In this document: positions 11,979-45,009 of the stretch, piece after piece
Numbering within the stretch: position 1 is the stretch's first letter
How the letters are laid out: each line of letters starts with the position of its first letter
Source: Pterobdella sp. o SKG-2022
Lineage: Eukaryota; Annelida; Clitellata; Hirudinida; Piscicolidae
Length of the DNA: 64,000 nt
NCBI GenBank assembly: GCA_964035795.1
Contig: OZ038327.1
Location: forward strand, 803,127 to 867,126
Direction: 5' to 3'
Position numbers and translations under genes: made by a program
The notes under the pieces: generated by a model
Seen by the model: the letters and a program-made list of their open reading frames with translations, nothing else
What the model was told of the DNA's origin: nothing
The model's database searches: none

Positions 11979-12856
11979 AACTTCATCCCCCTTATAAATA
12001 TCATTCAAAAACCATCATCATCACCACCAACCCCTTTCCCCCACCTACCCCCTTCCACACACACCTTAGTAGCATAGTTAGTAGCCTCCAAAGCTTCGTC
12101 ACCAATATAAAAGTCCAAGTCCTCTACACCCTTGCCTAATCTTCTTGAAGCCTGGTGGTGTGGTTGGTGTTATGGGTAAGCGGGAGGTGTATTATGAGTG
12201 ATGTAATATTATTTTTATCATTGTAATTAATAATATTATTACTAATTCTACTACTATCATCACAGCCCCCATATCACCTGATCTCCGACCCTGGCAGACT
12301 CCTTGATGCCAATGCACGAGGGGATTATAAATTGAGGTTCTGTGTTGCCTGAGTAGCCGATTTTCGAGTACCTGTAGTGAAATATTGGTAGAGGAAAATA
12401 AGGAGGTTTTGAGTGGGTATGGTCGAACATTGGTGTTTGAGGGAGAATACTAAAAAAGTTTAGGTGATGTAATGAGAATTTTTTAGAAAAATTTAGAAAA
12501 ATATGGAAAGTTTTATGGTTGAGGTGAGTGTAATGAGAGGTTTTTGTAGAATGAGATGCTGTTATTTTTGTTAGTTCAATGATATTATAGAAAACTTATT
12601 GAACTAATAAAAAATAACAATTAAAGTATTATGAAATTTTAAAATAAGTTTATTATAAGACCTATAAGCGAGAAGTACTATTGATAATAATGGTGAATCA
12701 CTAATATAATAAAATTTCATGAAGATTTAAGCAGATGCAAAAAATAGAAGAAATATAATATAAATTAAAGAAAATTATCGTCTGCTTTGAAAAATATCAA
12801 ACTGCAAACCCGGTTCCGTTATCGATAACTACAGCAGGAAGCCCGTTGTAAGCCAT
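9267..12856 (-). CDS. ACTR3: Actin-related protein 3 (ARP2/3 complex subunit)
   Basis: Twelve exons on the reverse strand, 5' to 3': 12856-12810, 12371-12278, 12151-12065, 11839-11729, 11582-11487, 11244-11137, 10911-10768, 10640-10467, 10135-10043, 9948-9823, 9692-9609, 9362-9267. All have GT-AG ends and consistent phases. The sum is 1260 nt, or 419 aa plus stop, against about 418 aa in vertebrates. ARP3 pairs with ARP2 to seed branched actin filaments. Seen: phosphate loop 1 DNGTG (12-16), phosphate loop 2 DSGDGVTH (170-177), nucleotide-site SGGSTMF (323-329), the ARP3 segment [20 protein letters not shown], and the end [15 protein letters not shown]. The start codon gives [16 protein letters not shown], matching the family N-terminus. 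The gene looks complete and functional. Confidence 0.97.
11945..11973. repeat. (TA)n microsatellite in an ARP3 intron
   Basis: Uninterrupted AT dinucleotides of about 28 bases between exons 3 and 4 of ARP3. Confidence 0.9.
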
Positions 12857-13518
<662 letters not shown>

Positions 13519-13533
13519 GAACTTGGAAGTGCG

Positions 13534-13776
13534 TTATCCACTTGACAGTAGGTGCACTGAAGATTGATTTCTGGAACATTTCTTCACGTGGTTATGAAGT
13601 CCTTGTTTTTTGAAAACGTTATTGCAATTCGGGCAATGTTGTAATGATGGTGCTTTGTGGACTTGGCGAATGTGGTTTGTCAGACCTGCCTTGTTGACCG
13701 CTATTTTGTTGCAACCTGGATGCTGGCATTGGAATGGAGAGCTTTTGGAGTGAACATCAAAAATATTTTTTTTCAA
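13534..13776 (-). pseudogene. C-terminal zinc-finger segment of the same LINE
   Basis: Two finger-like units: CQHPGC followed by GLTNHIRQVH (C-x4-C-x12-H-x4-H), and CPNC followed by GLHNHVKKC (a CCHC variant). They lie downstream of the RT in a frame one base off, linked by readable sequence at 13777-13885. The fingers probably bind the element RNA or target DNA, as in other LINEs with C-terminal fingers. Confidence 0.75.
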
Positions 13777-13885
13777 ATCTTTTTTTGATTGCTCGTTTCT
13801 TTCAGCTTCTTCATTTATTTTTTGCGATAGCGATTTGATATTTTTGCGCCAATCGTTTCTGTTGCGAGCTTCTGTTTTCCAGGTG

Positions 13886-15172
13886 TCAACAATGTTTAGC
13901 TTTTTTTAGGTCTGTATATATTAGGTCATGCCATCTCTTCTTTTGACCACCTTGAGACCGTGAACCTTCAGCAATTTTGCTCACCATTAATTTCTTTTGG
14001 AGCCTTGAATTTTCCATTCTTTCCAAGTGCCCAAGCCACTGGAGTCTTCTTCGTTGAATCATCACGTCAACTCGCTCTATTTTTGAATTACATCGTAGTT
14101 GGGTGTTTCTCAGTTTGTCCCAAAGAGAAGTCCCCGTGATGATTCTCAGACACCTGTTTGTGAATACTTGGAGACGCTGTATGTGGCATTGAAGAACATT
14201 CCAAGTTTCGCTGCCGTATAATAGAGTTGGTATTATAATGGCTTTGAAAAGTTTCAGTTTGGTGGAAACTTTTATTTTTCGTTGATACCATACCAACCGA
14301 CTAAGGCTGCGAAAGACTTGGGATGCTTTATTTATACGTGATTCAACTTCTGCATCGACTGTGTTGTCACTGTTTAAGATACTGCCCAGGTATTTAAACT
14401 GTGTCACTTGTTCGATGTTTATATCGTTACGTATTGCCAGCGTTGTGTTGAGGCTTGGAATTGAGTTTTTTGGTAGAATGGTCATGTATTTTGTTTTGCT
14501 GAAGTTTATTCTCAGTCCAAATTTGATGCAAACGTCATCTATTGAAGTGACAAGGCATTCCAGGTCTTTGATGTTGTCGCTCGTGATCATTATATCATCG
14601 GCATAAGCTATTGATTGTACTGTTATAGCCTCTTCTAGCTTATAGCGACTGTTATGCATCAACGGGGCATTGTGGCTATATTCAATGCGAATGCCTTTGT
14701 CTGGGTGGTTCTTGAGTGCCACTCTTATCACAGCGTCGAGGTATGTATTAAAAAGCATAGGAGCCAGCACATCTCCTTGTTTCACCCCAACGCTGATGGG
14801 AAACTCATCGGACAACTGTCCATCAGCCCGGATCGCTCCTGTTGTACAGCTATGGAGAGCTTTAAGGATGCGAATTATTTTTTCTGGCAAGCTGAAGGAT
14901 TTCGACAGAATTTCCCAGAGAGCGTCTCGGTTGACTGTGTCGTAGGCCTTTTGGAGATCAATGAAGCAGAGATGAATGGGCTTTTGAAATTCCTTTGCCC
15001 TCTGCATCAGGATCTTCGCTGCATATATTTGGTCGCAGCAACCTCTATTCGGCCTAAAACCACATTGGTTTTCACCCAGTTGTTTTTCTATGACGTTTTG
15101 CATTTTGTTTAGAATGGCTCTGCCAAACACTTTGCTAGCCACACACAGTAGGGCGATTCCTCGGTAATTTTC
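13886..15172 (-). pseudogene. Reverse transcriptase ORF of the LINE (truncated, frameshifted at its end)
   Basis: About 420 codons. Visible RT motifs in order: NYRGIALL, FIDLQKAYDTVNRDAL with the first catalytic Asp, GVKQGDVLAPMLFN, and AYADDIMI with the catalytic Asp pair. The thumb region follows with YLGSILNSD and LLYGSETW. The frame ends at 13886 after LKKAKHC. This stop is due to a seven-A run near 13897-13908: with one A fewer, reading would continue to the zinc-finger part. Catalytic residues look intact, but the N-terminal part is missing. Confidence 0.88.
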
Positions 15173-15186
15173 ACAAAGTGATCTTG

Positions 15187-15458
<272 letters not shown>

Positions 15459-15874
15459 TTTATATCCATGCTCCAGGTGCTCCAAGTTAAGTTCTTTTTT
15501 ACTTTTTTGAACTTATGCCGTTTCCAAAGAATTTATAATAGTAAATATGTTATTAAAAGTTAATTTTTTCATAAAAATAATAAATTAATTTCCAATTAAC
15601 CCAATTTAAGGTATTACTACTTTAATTGATTTTAAATTAAGTTCAGTTTTCCAAGTTGGATATTCCTGCTGCTAATTCTCATTCAATTCTAAAGAACAAA
15701 AAATATAATATTAAAAAAAATTATTTAAAAATTAATTGAAAATATAAAATATATTAAAAAAATAACAACATCATGACAACAACAATGATGTTGTTTTGAA
15801 CAATCCACACGCCAAAATGTTGAAGATTTTTGAAGTTGTCGTTGTTGTTGCAAGCTGTTGTTGTTGTTGTTGTT
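15459..15874 (+). other. Upstream region of the K2P channel gene
   Basis: AT-rich, non-repetitive until a GTT-rich run at 15840-15874 just before the chosen start codon. No promoter motif is clear. Confidence 0.4.
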
Positions 15875-30452
<14,578 letters not shown>

Positions 30453-31374
30453 GAATGAGAAAGAAGATACATAAAAATGATGATAATGATGGTGGTGATG
30501 ATGATGATGCTAGTGATGATGATGATGATGATGATGGGGGTGGTAGTAATGATGGTGAAATTGAAAATATAGAATGGAGCTTTTTTCATGGTTTCAAAAA
30601 TATCACAATGAGTTTTTGTCGACTTCTTCCGTTTGAATGATGTGGGAAATCCCCAAAAAAATTGGAAAAAATTTTTTAAATATTGAAGATGGAAACATAC
30701 AAACCGGAAACACATAAAGGTGAAATCACATAAACAAGGCTGATGGTGAAAATACATAAGAAAAACATGTGTGGAAAAAAATACGCATTGAAACACATAT
30801 AAACAAACTCGTAAGCAAATTAACACACAAACGAATAAAAACAAACTAAAAAACACATAAAAACACATATTTCCTGATTTTTCTCCATTTGAAAAATACA
30901 TTGTCTTGATCACACACATAATAATATCATAATAATAACAACAATAATAACAATGGTTTTAATAATAAAAATAAAAATAACCATAAAAATAACAATGATA
31001 CTAATAATAGAAATAATAATAATAAGCATGAATAATGTGAATAAGAAAGAGCAAATGCCTTTTTTCTTTCATGCTTTTTATTTTTATTATTATCCGCTTT
31101 TTCTTCCGTGTTTTATTGTTTTACTAGTATTTAAGCATGAAATTGCAATAAAAGAAACAATATTACCAAAGCAATAATAAAAAAAAATAAAAATAATAAA
31201 AATAATAATAACAAAAACAACGACAAGAAAAATAATAGGAATAGCACCAAACACAGCAGCGAGAAAAAAATAGAAAAAAATACAATAAAACACCAGAGTT
31301 TGTAAAAAAATAGAAAAAAAAAATAATAATGATACTAAAAAAAATAATAATAATAATAATAATAATAATGATAC

Positions 31375-31413
<39 letters not shown>

Positions 31414-31440
31414 TACTAATAATAATAATAATAATGATAC

Positions 31441-31503
<63 letters not shown>

Positions 31504-31825
31504 TACTAATAATAATAATAATAAAAGTAAAAACAATAAATTTAATGTCGGTTATCATGACGACTTATGTGTTTGAGGTATGCAACAATTGTCGACCCGC
31601 TATTATTATTATTTTTTTTTTATTATTATTATCATTATTATTATTGTTGTTGTTGTTATTATTATTATGATTATTGCTATTATTATTATTATTATTGTTC
31701 TTTTTTTTTATTTTTTTTATTCCATTTTTACGTCGAAATCAATTGATTATAATCTCTATAGAAACTATTTTTTGTTTTTATTTTTGTTTAATTTTTCGAA
31801 ATTTTTCCTAACTGTTAATATTGTC
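30453..31825. other. Downstream of K2P: 3' region and AAT-rich filler
   Basis: A GAT-rich patch (30475-30545) follows the stop codon and could be part of the 3' untranslated region. From 30900 the sequence is AAT-rich, with an (AAT)n tract containing regular GATACTAAT breaks at 31321-31525 and an ATT run at 31600-31700. No gene is seen. Confidence 0.5.
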
Positions 31826-32010
31826 GGCCCCTATAGCTCAATGGTTGAGCATTAGACTAATTATCTAAAGTTACCGGGTTCAATCCCGTGTGGGCCCGAC
31901 AATTAGCCTCTGTTCCACAGTGTGTTTTTGCTACATTTAATTTGTAGCAAGCGCTTTGATCTATAAGGAAAAGCGCTTTATAAATACCACATTACATTTG
32001 CATTATTTTT
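31826..32010 (+). mobile_element. tRNA-derived SINE with a GCGCTTTATAAA tail module
   Basis: The head (31830-31902) has a tRNA-like A box (TAGCTCAATGG), a 5-bp anticodon stem TTAGA/TCTAA around loop CTAATTA, and a shortened B box GGTTCAATCC. An extended stem, ATTGTCGGCCC against GGGCCCGACAAT, closes it. A body of about 60 bp follows, then AAGCGCTTTGATC and AAAAGCGCTTTATAAATACC, which resembles the conserved Nin-DC-type SINE module known from marine invertebrates. An ATT-rich tail follows. The head is closest to an AAT-anticodon (Ile-like) tRNA. Confidence 0.8.
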
Positions 32011-32791
32011 TCATTCTTATTATTCTTATTTTTTATTATTATTGTTATTATTATTATTGTTATTATTATTATTGTTATTATTATTATTTTTGTTTTCATC
32101 CTAACTATGTTTTTAGGATCATTTTCTTATTATCATTTTTATTTTTATTTTTTTATTGTTTTAATTATTATTATTATTTTTTTTTTTTTTATTATTATTA
32201 TTATTATCGTTGTTTTTCACTCGTTATGAGTAGTATTCAGAAAAAAGCTTTTTAATCGATAAAAACCCACCCATCTTTTGTTTACAATCTTATGTATTTT
32301 ATATCTTTGTTTATTTTTCTATTCATTTCCTGTTTTAATTCTACGTGGCAGGGCGATAATGAGTTCAGTTTTGAACTTTTTAAATGGTGCTTTTTTGTTT
32401 GTTATTTTCTTTTGAGAAAATAAAATCGAGATGAACTGTCAATCAGAAATAAAAATTCACACAAAAACTCGAGAATAAAAAAAAAAGTTTTGGTTGAGAA
32501 AAAAAAATCATGTGTTATGAATTTTCAAGCATCAATAAAAAGAGAAATTGCAATTATTTCTGCATTCTTTTTTGTTTCGGTATTTCTATTATTATTTATA
32601 TTGATACTGTTGTTAATATTTTTATTATTGTTTTTTTTTTTGGTTTTTCTTCATTATGGAGATTTTTTTGTTTATATTTATTTATATTTTCTAAAATTAT
32701 TTTTCGAGTGTCTTTTAATAAATTGCTTCAAATTTGTTTTCATTAGAATGGCAATAAAAAAACATTTGGTTTGTAACCAAAAATAAAAATA
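32011..32791. other. ATT-rich gene-free stretch
   Basis: ATT/TTG tracts at 32020-32210, then T-rich unique sequence to the CA array. No gene is seen. Confidence 0.55.
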
Positions 32792-33433
<642 letters not shown>

Positions 33434-35114
33434 TAAACGATCAATGAGCGATAATCAATACTATTGCGTTTTTAATTCTTTGGTGATCTATCAAAATGGC
33501 GACGATGATAGTAGTACTGAGCGATAATTGATAAATTTCCAGCAAAGACACAATATACCCGCATATAGCCCTTCGTGCGAAGAACTAATACACGGCATAT
33601 TATCGCTGTAGTTTGAAAAAAGTTGACAAATTATTTTGATGATGTATTATCGTCGCTAGTTTACAAATTATTAAAAAAAAACAAAATACAATAAAACTAT
33701 CTCGAAAATAACAAATAACAAAGAATATAAAAAACTACAACACCAAAGAACTACTATAAATAATAACATGAATTACCGAAGAATGTAATAATTCTCCGAT
33801 TATCGCCCTATTTACCGGATGTTGATGGTCCTTGAATGAAACCAAAAACGCTAAATAATAAATTCTTTTTCCGATCGGGTTGGTGGGGCAAGGTTGGAGT
33901 TGATTGGGGACTATTTATCAAACAACGAATAATAATAACAATAAAAATTTAAAAGAACAATAAAAAAAAAATAAAATTATGAAAATAAAAACATAAATTA
34001 CTAATAATAATAGCAATAATAAAAATAAACAATAACAAGGCTCACCTGTCTTGGAACAAATTGTTCACCGCCCTGTTACTTTACGACTGCGTACCGTTTA
34101 TTATTATTATTATTCTTTTTATTATTGTTATTATTATTCTTTTTATAATTGTTATTATTATTCTTTTTATTACAGTACTTTTAACTATTTTTATTATTAT
34201 TGTTTTACTTATTATCATTTTTTGTTTTCTTATTTTTTTCTCTTATTTTTTTGTGAACGTTTTTATCGTTTTGATCCACATTTTGTTTTCGTATATTTTG
34301 ATCTCATAACTTTGCAATTTTTGTTATTTTTTTTTACATAATTCTTCATTTAAACATTTCCATTTTTTGTTTTGATCGTTAATTTCTTTTGTTTTATTTA
34401 ATTTTTGTTTTTTTTCTCACTTTGTTGTGCATTTGTTAAATCCCAAAAATAAATTTTTTTTCAAATCGATGAAAAAAAATGATAATAAAATCAATAAAAC
34501 ATAATTTTAATTTTAAAAATATTAGAAAAAGTCAAAAATAAGTCTGAAAAAGATTCAAAAATATAAATAAGAATTCGGAAATAAAAAATGATGGAAAATG
34601 GGAAATTCAATAAAAAGCGGCTCAATCAATTTTTCCAATGATTTATTAACCTCAATCGTGAAATAATTCAAAATAAACAAAATAAACAAATCAAATCAAA
34701 AATAAAGTAAAACCCTTAAAAATTTAGCAAAAAAATAATAAATGTATCCAAAAACAATAAATATAACTAAAACAAATAATTTAAACTCGATTAATTTTTA
34801 AAAACTACTAAAAGTGAACTTAGCAACGTCATACATTGCTTACAATTTCGAATGATAAACACCGGATTTTTGAATTTCAGCATGTGTGTTTCTGAACAAC
34901 AATAACAATAATTATTTATTTTCAAAATAATAAGAATAATAATAATAAGAAGAGTAATAATAAGAAAAATATCATAAGTCTTTGTTACTACTCTTTTTTG
35001 TTATTACTATCAATACACTAAAAGCAAGCTTATCACAACAAACCAACAAAAATAATAATAATATCAACAACAAAAAACAACAATAATAACTTATTATTGT
35101 TATTATGCAAAACA
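33434..35114 (+). other. Upstream region of the coiled-coil gene
   Basis: 33440-33900 is fairly complex and repeats GAGCGATAAT. 33930-34250 is AAT/ATT-rich, and 34300-35100 is AT-rich unique sequence. No coding exon is supported before the ATG at 35115. Confidence 0.45.
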
Positions 35115-36715
35115 ATGTCTTCGGGTGATATAACTTGCCTGTACAACAAACTGGACGATGAACGAAAGTGTCTTATTTGCCTAGATAAGGTGACATCTGG
35201 CGAGTAAAAAATTATTTCAATATCAATTCATGTTTCATTTATTTAGAATATCCTATTTTACGCTTATTTTGACTATTCATTATTCCTCATCATAATATAT
35301 TTTATTTGATGTAATTAACTTTTTATTTATTTTTGAATATTTTTTCAAAATTCTCCCATATAGTCACTTGTTAGTTAAAACTCACTATCATGCACAACTT
35401 GAGTTTTGTAAGCACACCCGCATCAAATCACATTCATTTAACATGTGTGTATAGGTTGATTCATATTTATTCTACAAAAAAATTTATTTAGAAAAATTCA
35501 ATAAAATATTTTATATTTAAAAAATTAAAAAAAAATAAAATTATTTTTTTGTTCGCCAGGAGTTTGTATATCAGAAGTCGAAACTGAGGGACTGTGAGGA
35601 TATCTGCGTGGTGAGTCATCATTATTATTATTTTTATTATTATTCTTTTATTAATATTTGAATTGTTTATTTTTATTTTTTGATGGCATTTTGTTATTTT
35701 GATTTGGAGTAATTTCGTATCGTTATAACTATTTTTATCCGAAAAAGAAATTGTTGCTATTATTATCACATAGATAATTTTTGGTTATTATTATTTTTAT
35801 TATTTTACTTTGTATGACATTTTTAATATTATAAATTTTGTTGAATTCCCATCAATAATTTTTCTTGTTTTTATTTTTATCAAATGTTTCTTATTATTAT
35901 TGTTATTATTGAATTTTTAGAACTTTTATTTTTTTATATTTTATTATTATTTTTTTATAATTTCACAAAAGCTTGATAAGTCTTTAATCTCATCCCAAAC
36001 ATCAGACTTTGCTAATAATAAAAATAAAAATAAACTAGAAATAATAAATAATAAAAATAAACTAGAAGTAATAAATAATAAAAATAAACTAGAAATAATA
36101 AATAATAAAAATATAAATGAAAAAAAAGGGATAATGATAATGATGGTGATACAATGACGAAAAAATGAAGGCATAATGCAAATAGGATTCGAAAAAAATT
36201 AAATAATGGATGAATTGAAAAAGAATTTCTGCTGCTAACAACAAAACTTATGCCAAACCAAACTTTTCCCCCTCACTGCCAAAACATTCTGCCATCTTCT
36301 CCACACAGCCACTCACCCATTCTTCTCAACCACCATATACACTTAAACTCTTTTATCTGACTTTGGCCCATCCTATCTATACCACAAAAACCCTCCCAAC
36401 GAAGTACTCGTTCCCTCTTCTAGCCCCCACCACTCATCCAGCCTCTTACCACTCACTCAAACCTACTACTTATTCAGCCTTCCAATCTTCACCCAACTAG
36501 TTACTCACCCACTTACCCACCCATCCACCACCTACCACCCCCATCTACAACCTACCAACCCCATCCACCACCCACCCAACAAACCCCAGCTCCTTCAGAA
36601 CGAGACAGAGTCAAAGACCTCCCAGTTGACAGAGTTGGACAGAGTTGGAAACGATAAAGAATGAGTTGAAGAAGGCCGTGCAGTGCCTCAAGATGGAGAA
36701 TCAAAAACTCAATAA

Positions 36716-36766
<51 letters not shown>

Positions 36767-36950
36767 GTGTTTTATGATAATTTTTACTGTGTAAATTAAT
36801 GAGTAAAGGGTTTTTCTCAACAAACGCACATAAACCCACACACACACCCACACCCACACACAAACACACAGGTCCTTCTGCACTTAAATGCAGACATCTC
36901 AGCTCTGATGAGGTTGGGGTCGTCCATGTTCGAAAAGGTCAAAAAGAACG
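35115..36950 (+). CDS. Unrecognised coiled-coil protein, 5' exons
   Basis: Four exons: 35115-35189, 35560-35610, 36590-36716 and 36872-36950, with GT-AG ends. Exon 1 starts MSSGDITCLYNKLDDERKCL. Exon 2 codes for 17 residues with two Cys. Exon 3 has heptad-like coiled-coil sequence (IKNELKKAVQCLKMENQKL), and exon 4 continues as LHLNADISALMRLGSSMFEK. Exon 3 carries a tandem duplication of GACAGAGTTG (36628-36647). As read, it shifts the frame into a TGA; without one copy, exon 3 is 117 nt and phase 0 throughout. The gene ends in phase 1 at 36950 and must continue downstream, perhaps at 48287. I do not recognise the family. The scattered Cys do not form a RING. Confidence 0.55.
36717..36770. repeat. 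(GT)n microsatellite at the start of an intron
   Basis: TG repeat starting at the exon 3 donor of the coiled-coil gene. A CA-rich patch follows at 36826-36871, up to the exon 4 acceptor. Confidence 0.9.
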
Positions 36951-37664
36951 GTATTTAGGTCAAGTCAAAAATGGTTGAAACTGGGTCAGTTATGTTATAT
37001 AGGTTAAAGGGTAATGAGTTGGTTCATAGGGGGATTGCATTGAACTGTCTTCAAATGAGTTAGATATATAGGTCAGTTTATTGAAGTTCAATAGCTAGGG
37101 TGAATTCTTATTGGTGGGTTGGAATGAATCTAGGTCGGTTAAGATGAAAAAAAAGTTTGGTGATTTCATTAGTTACAAACTAGGTCGGGGTGAATGGGAG
37201 AATGGTCTGGGGATTTAATTGTTTAGTATTAAGGTCACTGAGTGGAACCCAAGCTGGAGGATGGGATGAGTTTGTAAGTGGGTCAAGCATGTCAAAAATT
37301 AGGTCAAATCTTTCATAAGAGTCGAAAATTTTTGATTTGTATATTTTCATGTTTTCTTATTTTCAAAAAAATCCTTTTTGGTGTTTCATGTATCCCTCCA
37401 TCTATCCAACCATTCATTCATCTATCCATTCATGCACCAATCTATCCATTTATTCATTCATCCACCTATCCATTCATCCATCCATTCATGCATTCATTCA
37501 TGCATTCATTCATCTATCCATTCATCCAAGCAGCCATTTTAAAAAGTAATAAAAACTCTCCAAAAAACAGACTTACAAGTTTCTTTCAAGACGTTTAATA
37601 TGAGTTTATATGCCGAAGAGAAAATAATGAAAGAAGGGCAAAAAAAAATAATATTGATAATAAA
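36951..37664 (+). other. Intron with repeated AGGTCA/AGGTCGG motifs, then CATC repeats
   Basis: AGGTCA occurs at about 36956, 37071, 37232 and 37301, with AGGTCGG and GGGTCA variants between. Irregular CATTCATCCATCC units follow at 37390-37530. No firm exon is seen. Confidence 0.4.
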
Positions 37665-37823
37665 TGATGGTGGTGATGATGATGATGATGGTGGTGATGG
37701 TGATGATGATGATGATGATGATGATGATGTTGGTGATGATGATGATGATGATGATGTTGGTGATGATGATGATGATGTTGGTGATGATGATGATGATGGT
37801 GGTGATGATGATGATGATGGTGG

Positions 37824-37911
<88 letters not shown>

Positions 37912-37915
37912 GGTT
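37665..37915. repeat. (GAT)n array with GGTGGT/GTTGGT breaks
   Basis: GAT triplets with regular GGTGGT and GTTGGT interruptions in the left half, pure in the right half. Poly-Asp or poly-Met readings are artefacts. Confidence 0.95.
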
Positions 37916-39112
<1,197 letters not shown>

Positions 39113-39196
39113 CTGGATGGATGGGTGGATGGATGGGTGGATGGATGTGTGGATGGATGTGTGGATGGATGTGTGGATGGATGTGTGGATGGATGA
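39113..39196. repeat. (GGAT)n with GTGT variant units
   Basis: GGATGGATGGGT units give way to GGATGGATGTGT units, about 84 bp. Confidence 0.9.
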
Positions 39197-39364
39197 ATAA
39201 AAGAGAGCTGTTTGTTGAATAAAAGACAGAAATGTCGTGAATAAAAGCATAATACTGCTAATACGACGTTGATCATGACGTCATAAACGAGATTATGACG
39301 GCATCACAAAGTCACAGAATCATGCTGACATCCACGGTAAATACTGTCTCTGGGTTCTTTGCAA

Positions 39365-39474
39365 GGAAGAAGAGGAGAAGGAGGAAGAGGAGAAGGAGGA
39401 AGAAGAAAAGGAGGAGGAAGAGAAGGAGGAGAAAAAAGAGGAAGGAGAAAAAGGAGGAGGAGGAGAAGGAGGAG
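39365..39474. repeat. Purine tract of GAGGAAGAA units
   Basis: About 110 bases with almost only A and G on the plus strand, irregular AGG/AGA triplets. Confidence 0.85.
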
Positions 39475-39559
39475 TAAAATGAAAAGAAAACCAAAACTTC
39501 ACCATTAATACCATCAGAATAAACTTTGATCCAATAATGCAGATCCTTTTAGACGGTGA

Positions 39560-39693
<134 letters not shown>

Positions 39694-39703
39694 TCTTATA
39701 GTA

Positions 39704-40025
<322 letters not shown>

Positions 40026-40325
40026 CTGCACTCGAAGTTACCACACCCATACAAAGTTAAATTAATATTTTCAGCGCGTGACTCAAAACCACATTCTCCC
40101 ACACTTGTTGAATAATCTTATTCAGTTTGATTAGATATTCGGTTTTGTTGATTTGAGAGATTAACGAAAGATTTCTGTAATTATAGTTCAATTATTATTA
40201 ATCATAATTTATTTTTTGCGACGTATTTAATACTTATTTTTCTTAATCTGTTTATCATATAAAACCTACATTAGTATAATTTGTGTGTTGTGATGTTGTT
40301 AGCTTCGAACTTTTATGGATTAAAA

Positions 40326-41840
<1,515 letters not shown>

Positions 41841-42097
41841 TAAAAAAACAAGTCTATTATTATTATTATTTTTATTATTTTTTTATTGTTGGTTTTATTG
41901 TAAATGCTGTATAAATTCTTGTTTTTATTCTCGTTTCGAGATTACTTGGGCTGGAGAAGAAGAGGGAATGGAGAAATAATGAGAAAAAACTGAACAGAAC
42001 AAGCACTTGAGAAACAAAACAAATAATACCAAAAAAACTGAAAGAAATATATAATGAACACAGAAATAATAGAAAAAAATAAAATAGTGAAAAAAAA

Positions 42098-42203
42098 CAT
42101 AGTAATAAAAAGAAACATAGTAATAAAAAGAAACATAGTAATAAAAAGAAACATAGTAATAAAAAGAAACATAGTAATAAAAAGAAACATAGTAATAAAA
42201 AGT
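42098..42203. repeat. 18-bp tandem repeat, about six copies
   Basis: Unit ACATAGTAATAAAAAGAA repeated in perfect register. Confidence 0.93.
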
Positions 42204-42858
42204 TAAAATACTGATCAATTGTGAGAATTATCTTCTCTTCGACAACTTTTTTTTATTTTCATTATTTTTATTTTTATTATTTTTATTTATTATTATTATT
42301 ATTATTTTTATTATTTTTATTTTCATTATTTTTATTATTTTTATTTATTATTATTATTATTTTTATTATTTTTATTTTCATTATTCTCCCACCCCCCAAA
42401 CCAGTACAAGCTACGTAGCTTTATTGACGTTTTATATCTCTGCTGCCTCTCACTTTTTTATTATTATTATTGTTTATTTTTTTTATTATTATTTTTTTAT
42501 TATAATTATTTCTTTTTTCATTTTTTCCATTGTTATTAGTGTTATAAAAAAATTTGTGAATGTTATTATTATTATTCTTATTATTGGTATTATTATTATT
42601 ACTTTCATTGTTATCATCATTATTTTTCATCATCCACCTCCAATAATACCACCACAAATAAAACAATTATATTCTTTCTATTATTTCATTTCTTATTGTA
42701 CTTATTCGTTCATTTTTACTCAATTACTTTCTTTTTATCATTTAATTTTTATTATTTTTTTTAATTTTTATTATTTTTTTTATTATTACACTCAATCTGT
42801 TAAGCCGTTCCAAACCTTACAAGATTACTTTTTAGTATTTCCAGCAATAATAATATTA

Positions 42859-42894
<36 letters not shown>

Positions 42895-43143
42895 ATAGTA
42901 AAAATAATAATAAAATATGTGAAAAAAATGAAAATAAAAAAAAATAAAATTATAATAATAAGAATAATAATAAAAATAATAAGAATAATAATGATAATAA
43001 TAAAAACGTACTCAACTTTCAACTGAATCATTTTCTTGAAACTCAAAACTATAATCATCACCACCAAAAAATGAAAATGGTAATGATGAAAATTTCTTTT
43101 TTGCTGTTGTTTTGTTTACTTCAACTATCACAACAACAAAAAT
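42204..43143. other. ATT/AAT-rich gene-free stretch
   Basis: TTATTTTT and ATT runs at 42240-42390 and 42460-42780. A TAATATTAATAATAATAATA run switches to TTATTATTA at about 42872. No gene is seen. Confidence 0.6.
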
Positions 43144-44815
<1,672 letters not shown>

Positions 44816-45009
44816 TTTTATAAGCAGAAAAAAATATTTGAAACTGATGCAAAAAAGTTCTATCGCGAAATTGGAAAAAAATATTGTACGTGTAGATAAA
44901 ATACCACCAGAAAACCAAGTCAAAGAATTTTGGAAAAATACTTGAAGCAATGAAAAAAACCATAAAGAAAATGCAAGATGGATTAATGACTTCAAAGTTA
45001 CTAACAGTA

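Noticed and set aside
31830..31902. Functional tRNA-Ile (AAT) gene
   Set aside because: The T loop is one base short, the T and acceptor stems have mismatches, and a SINE body with GCGCTTTATAAA follows, so it is a SINE head.
39286..39345. Possible exon reading INEIMTASQSHRIMLTST before donor GTAAAT
   Set aside because: Codons look plausible, but no acceptor lies between the upstream in-frame stop and the frame, and no phase-matched partner is found.
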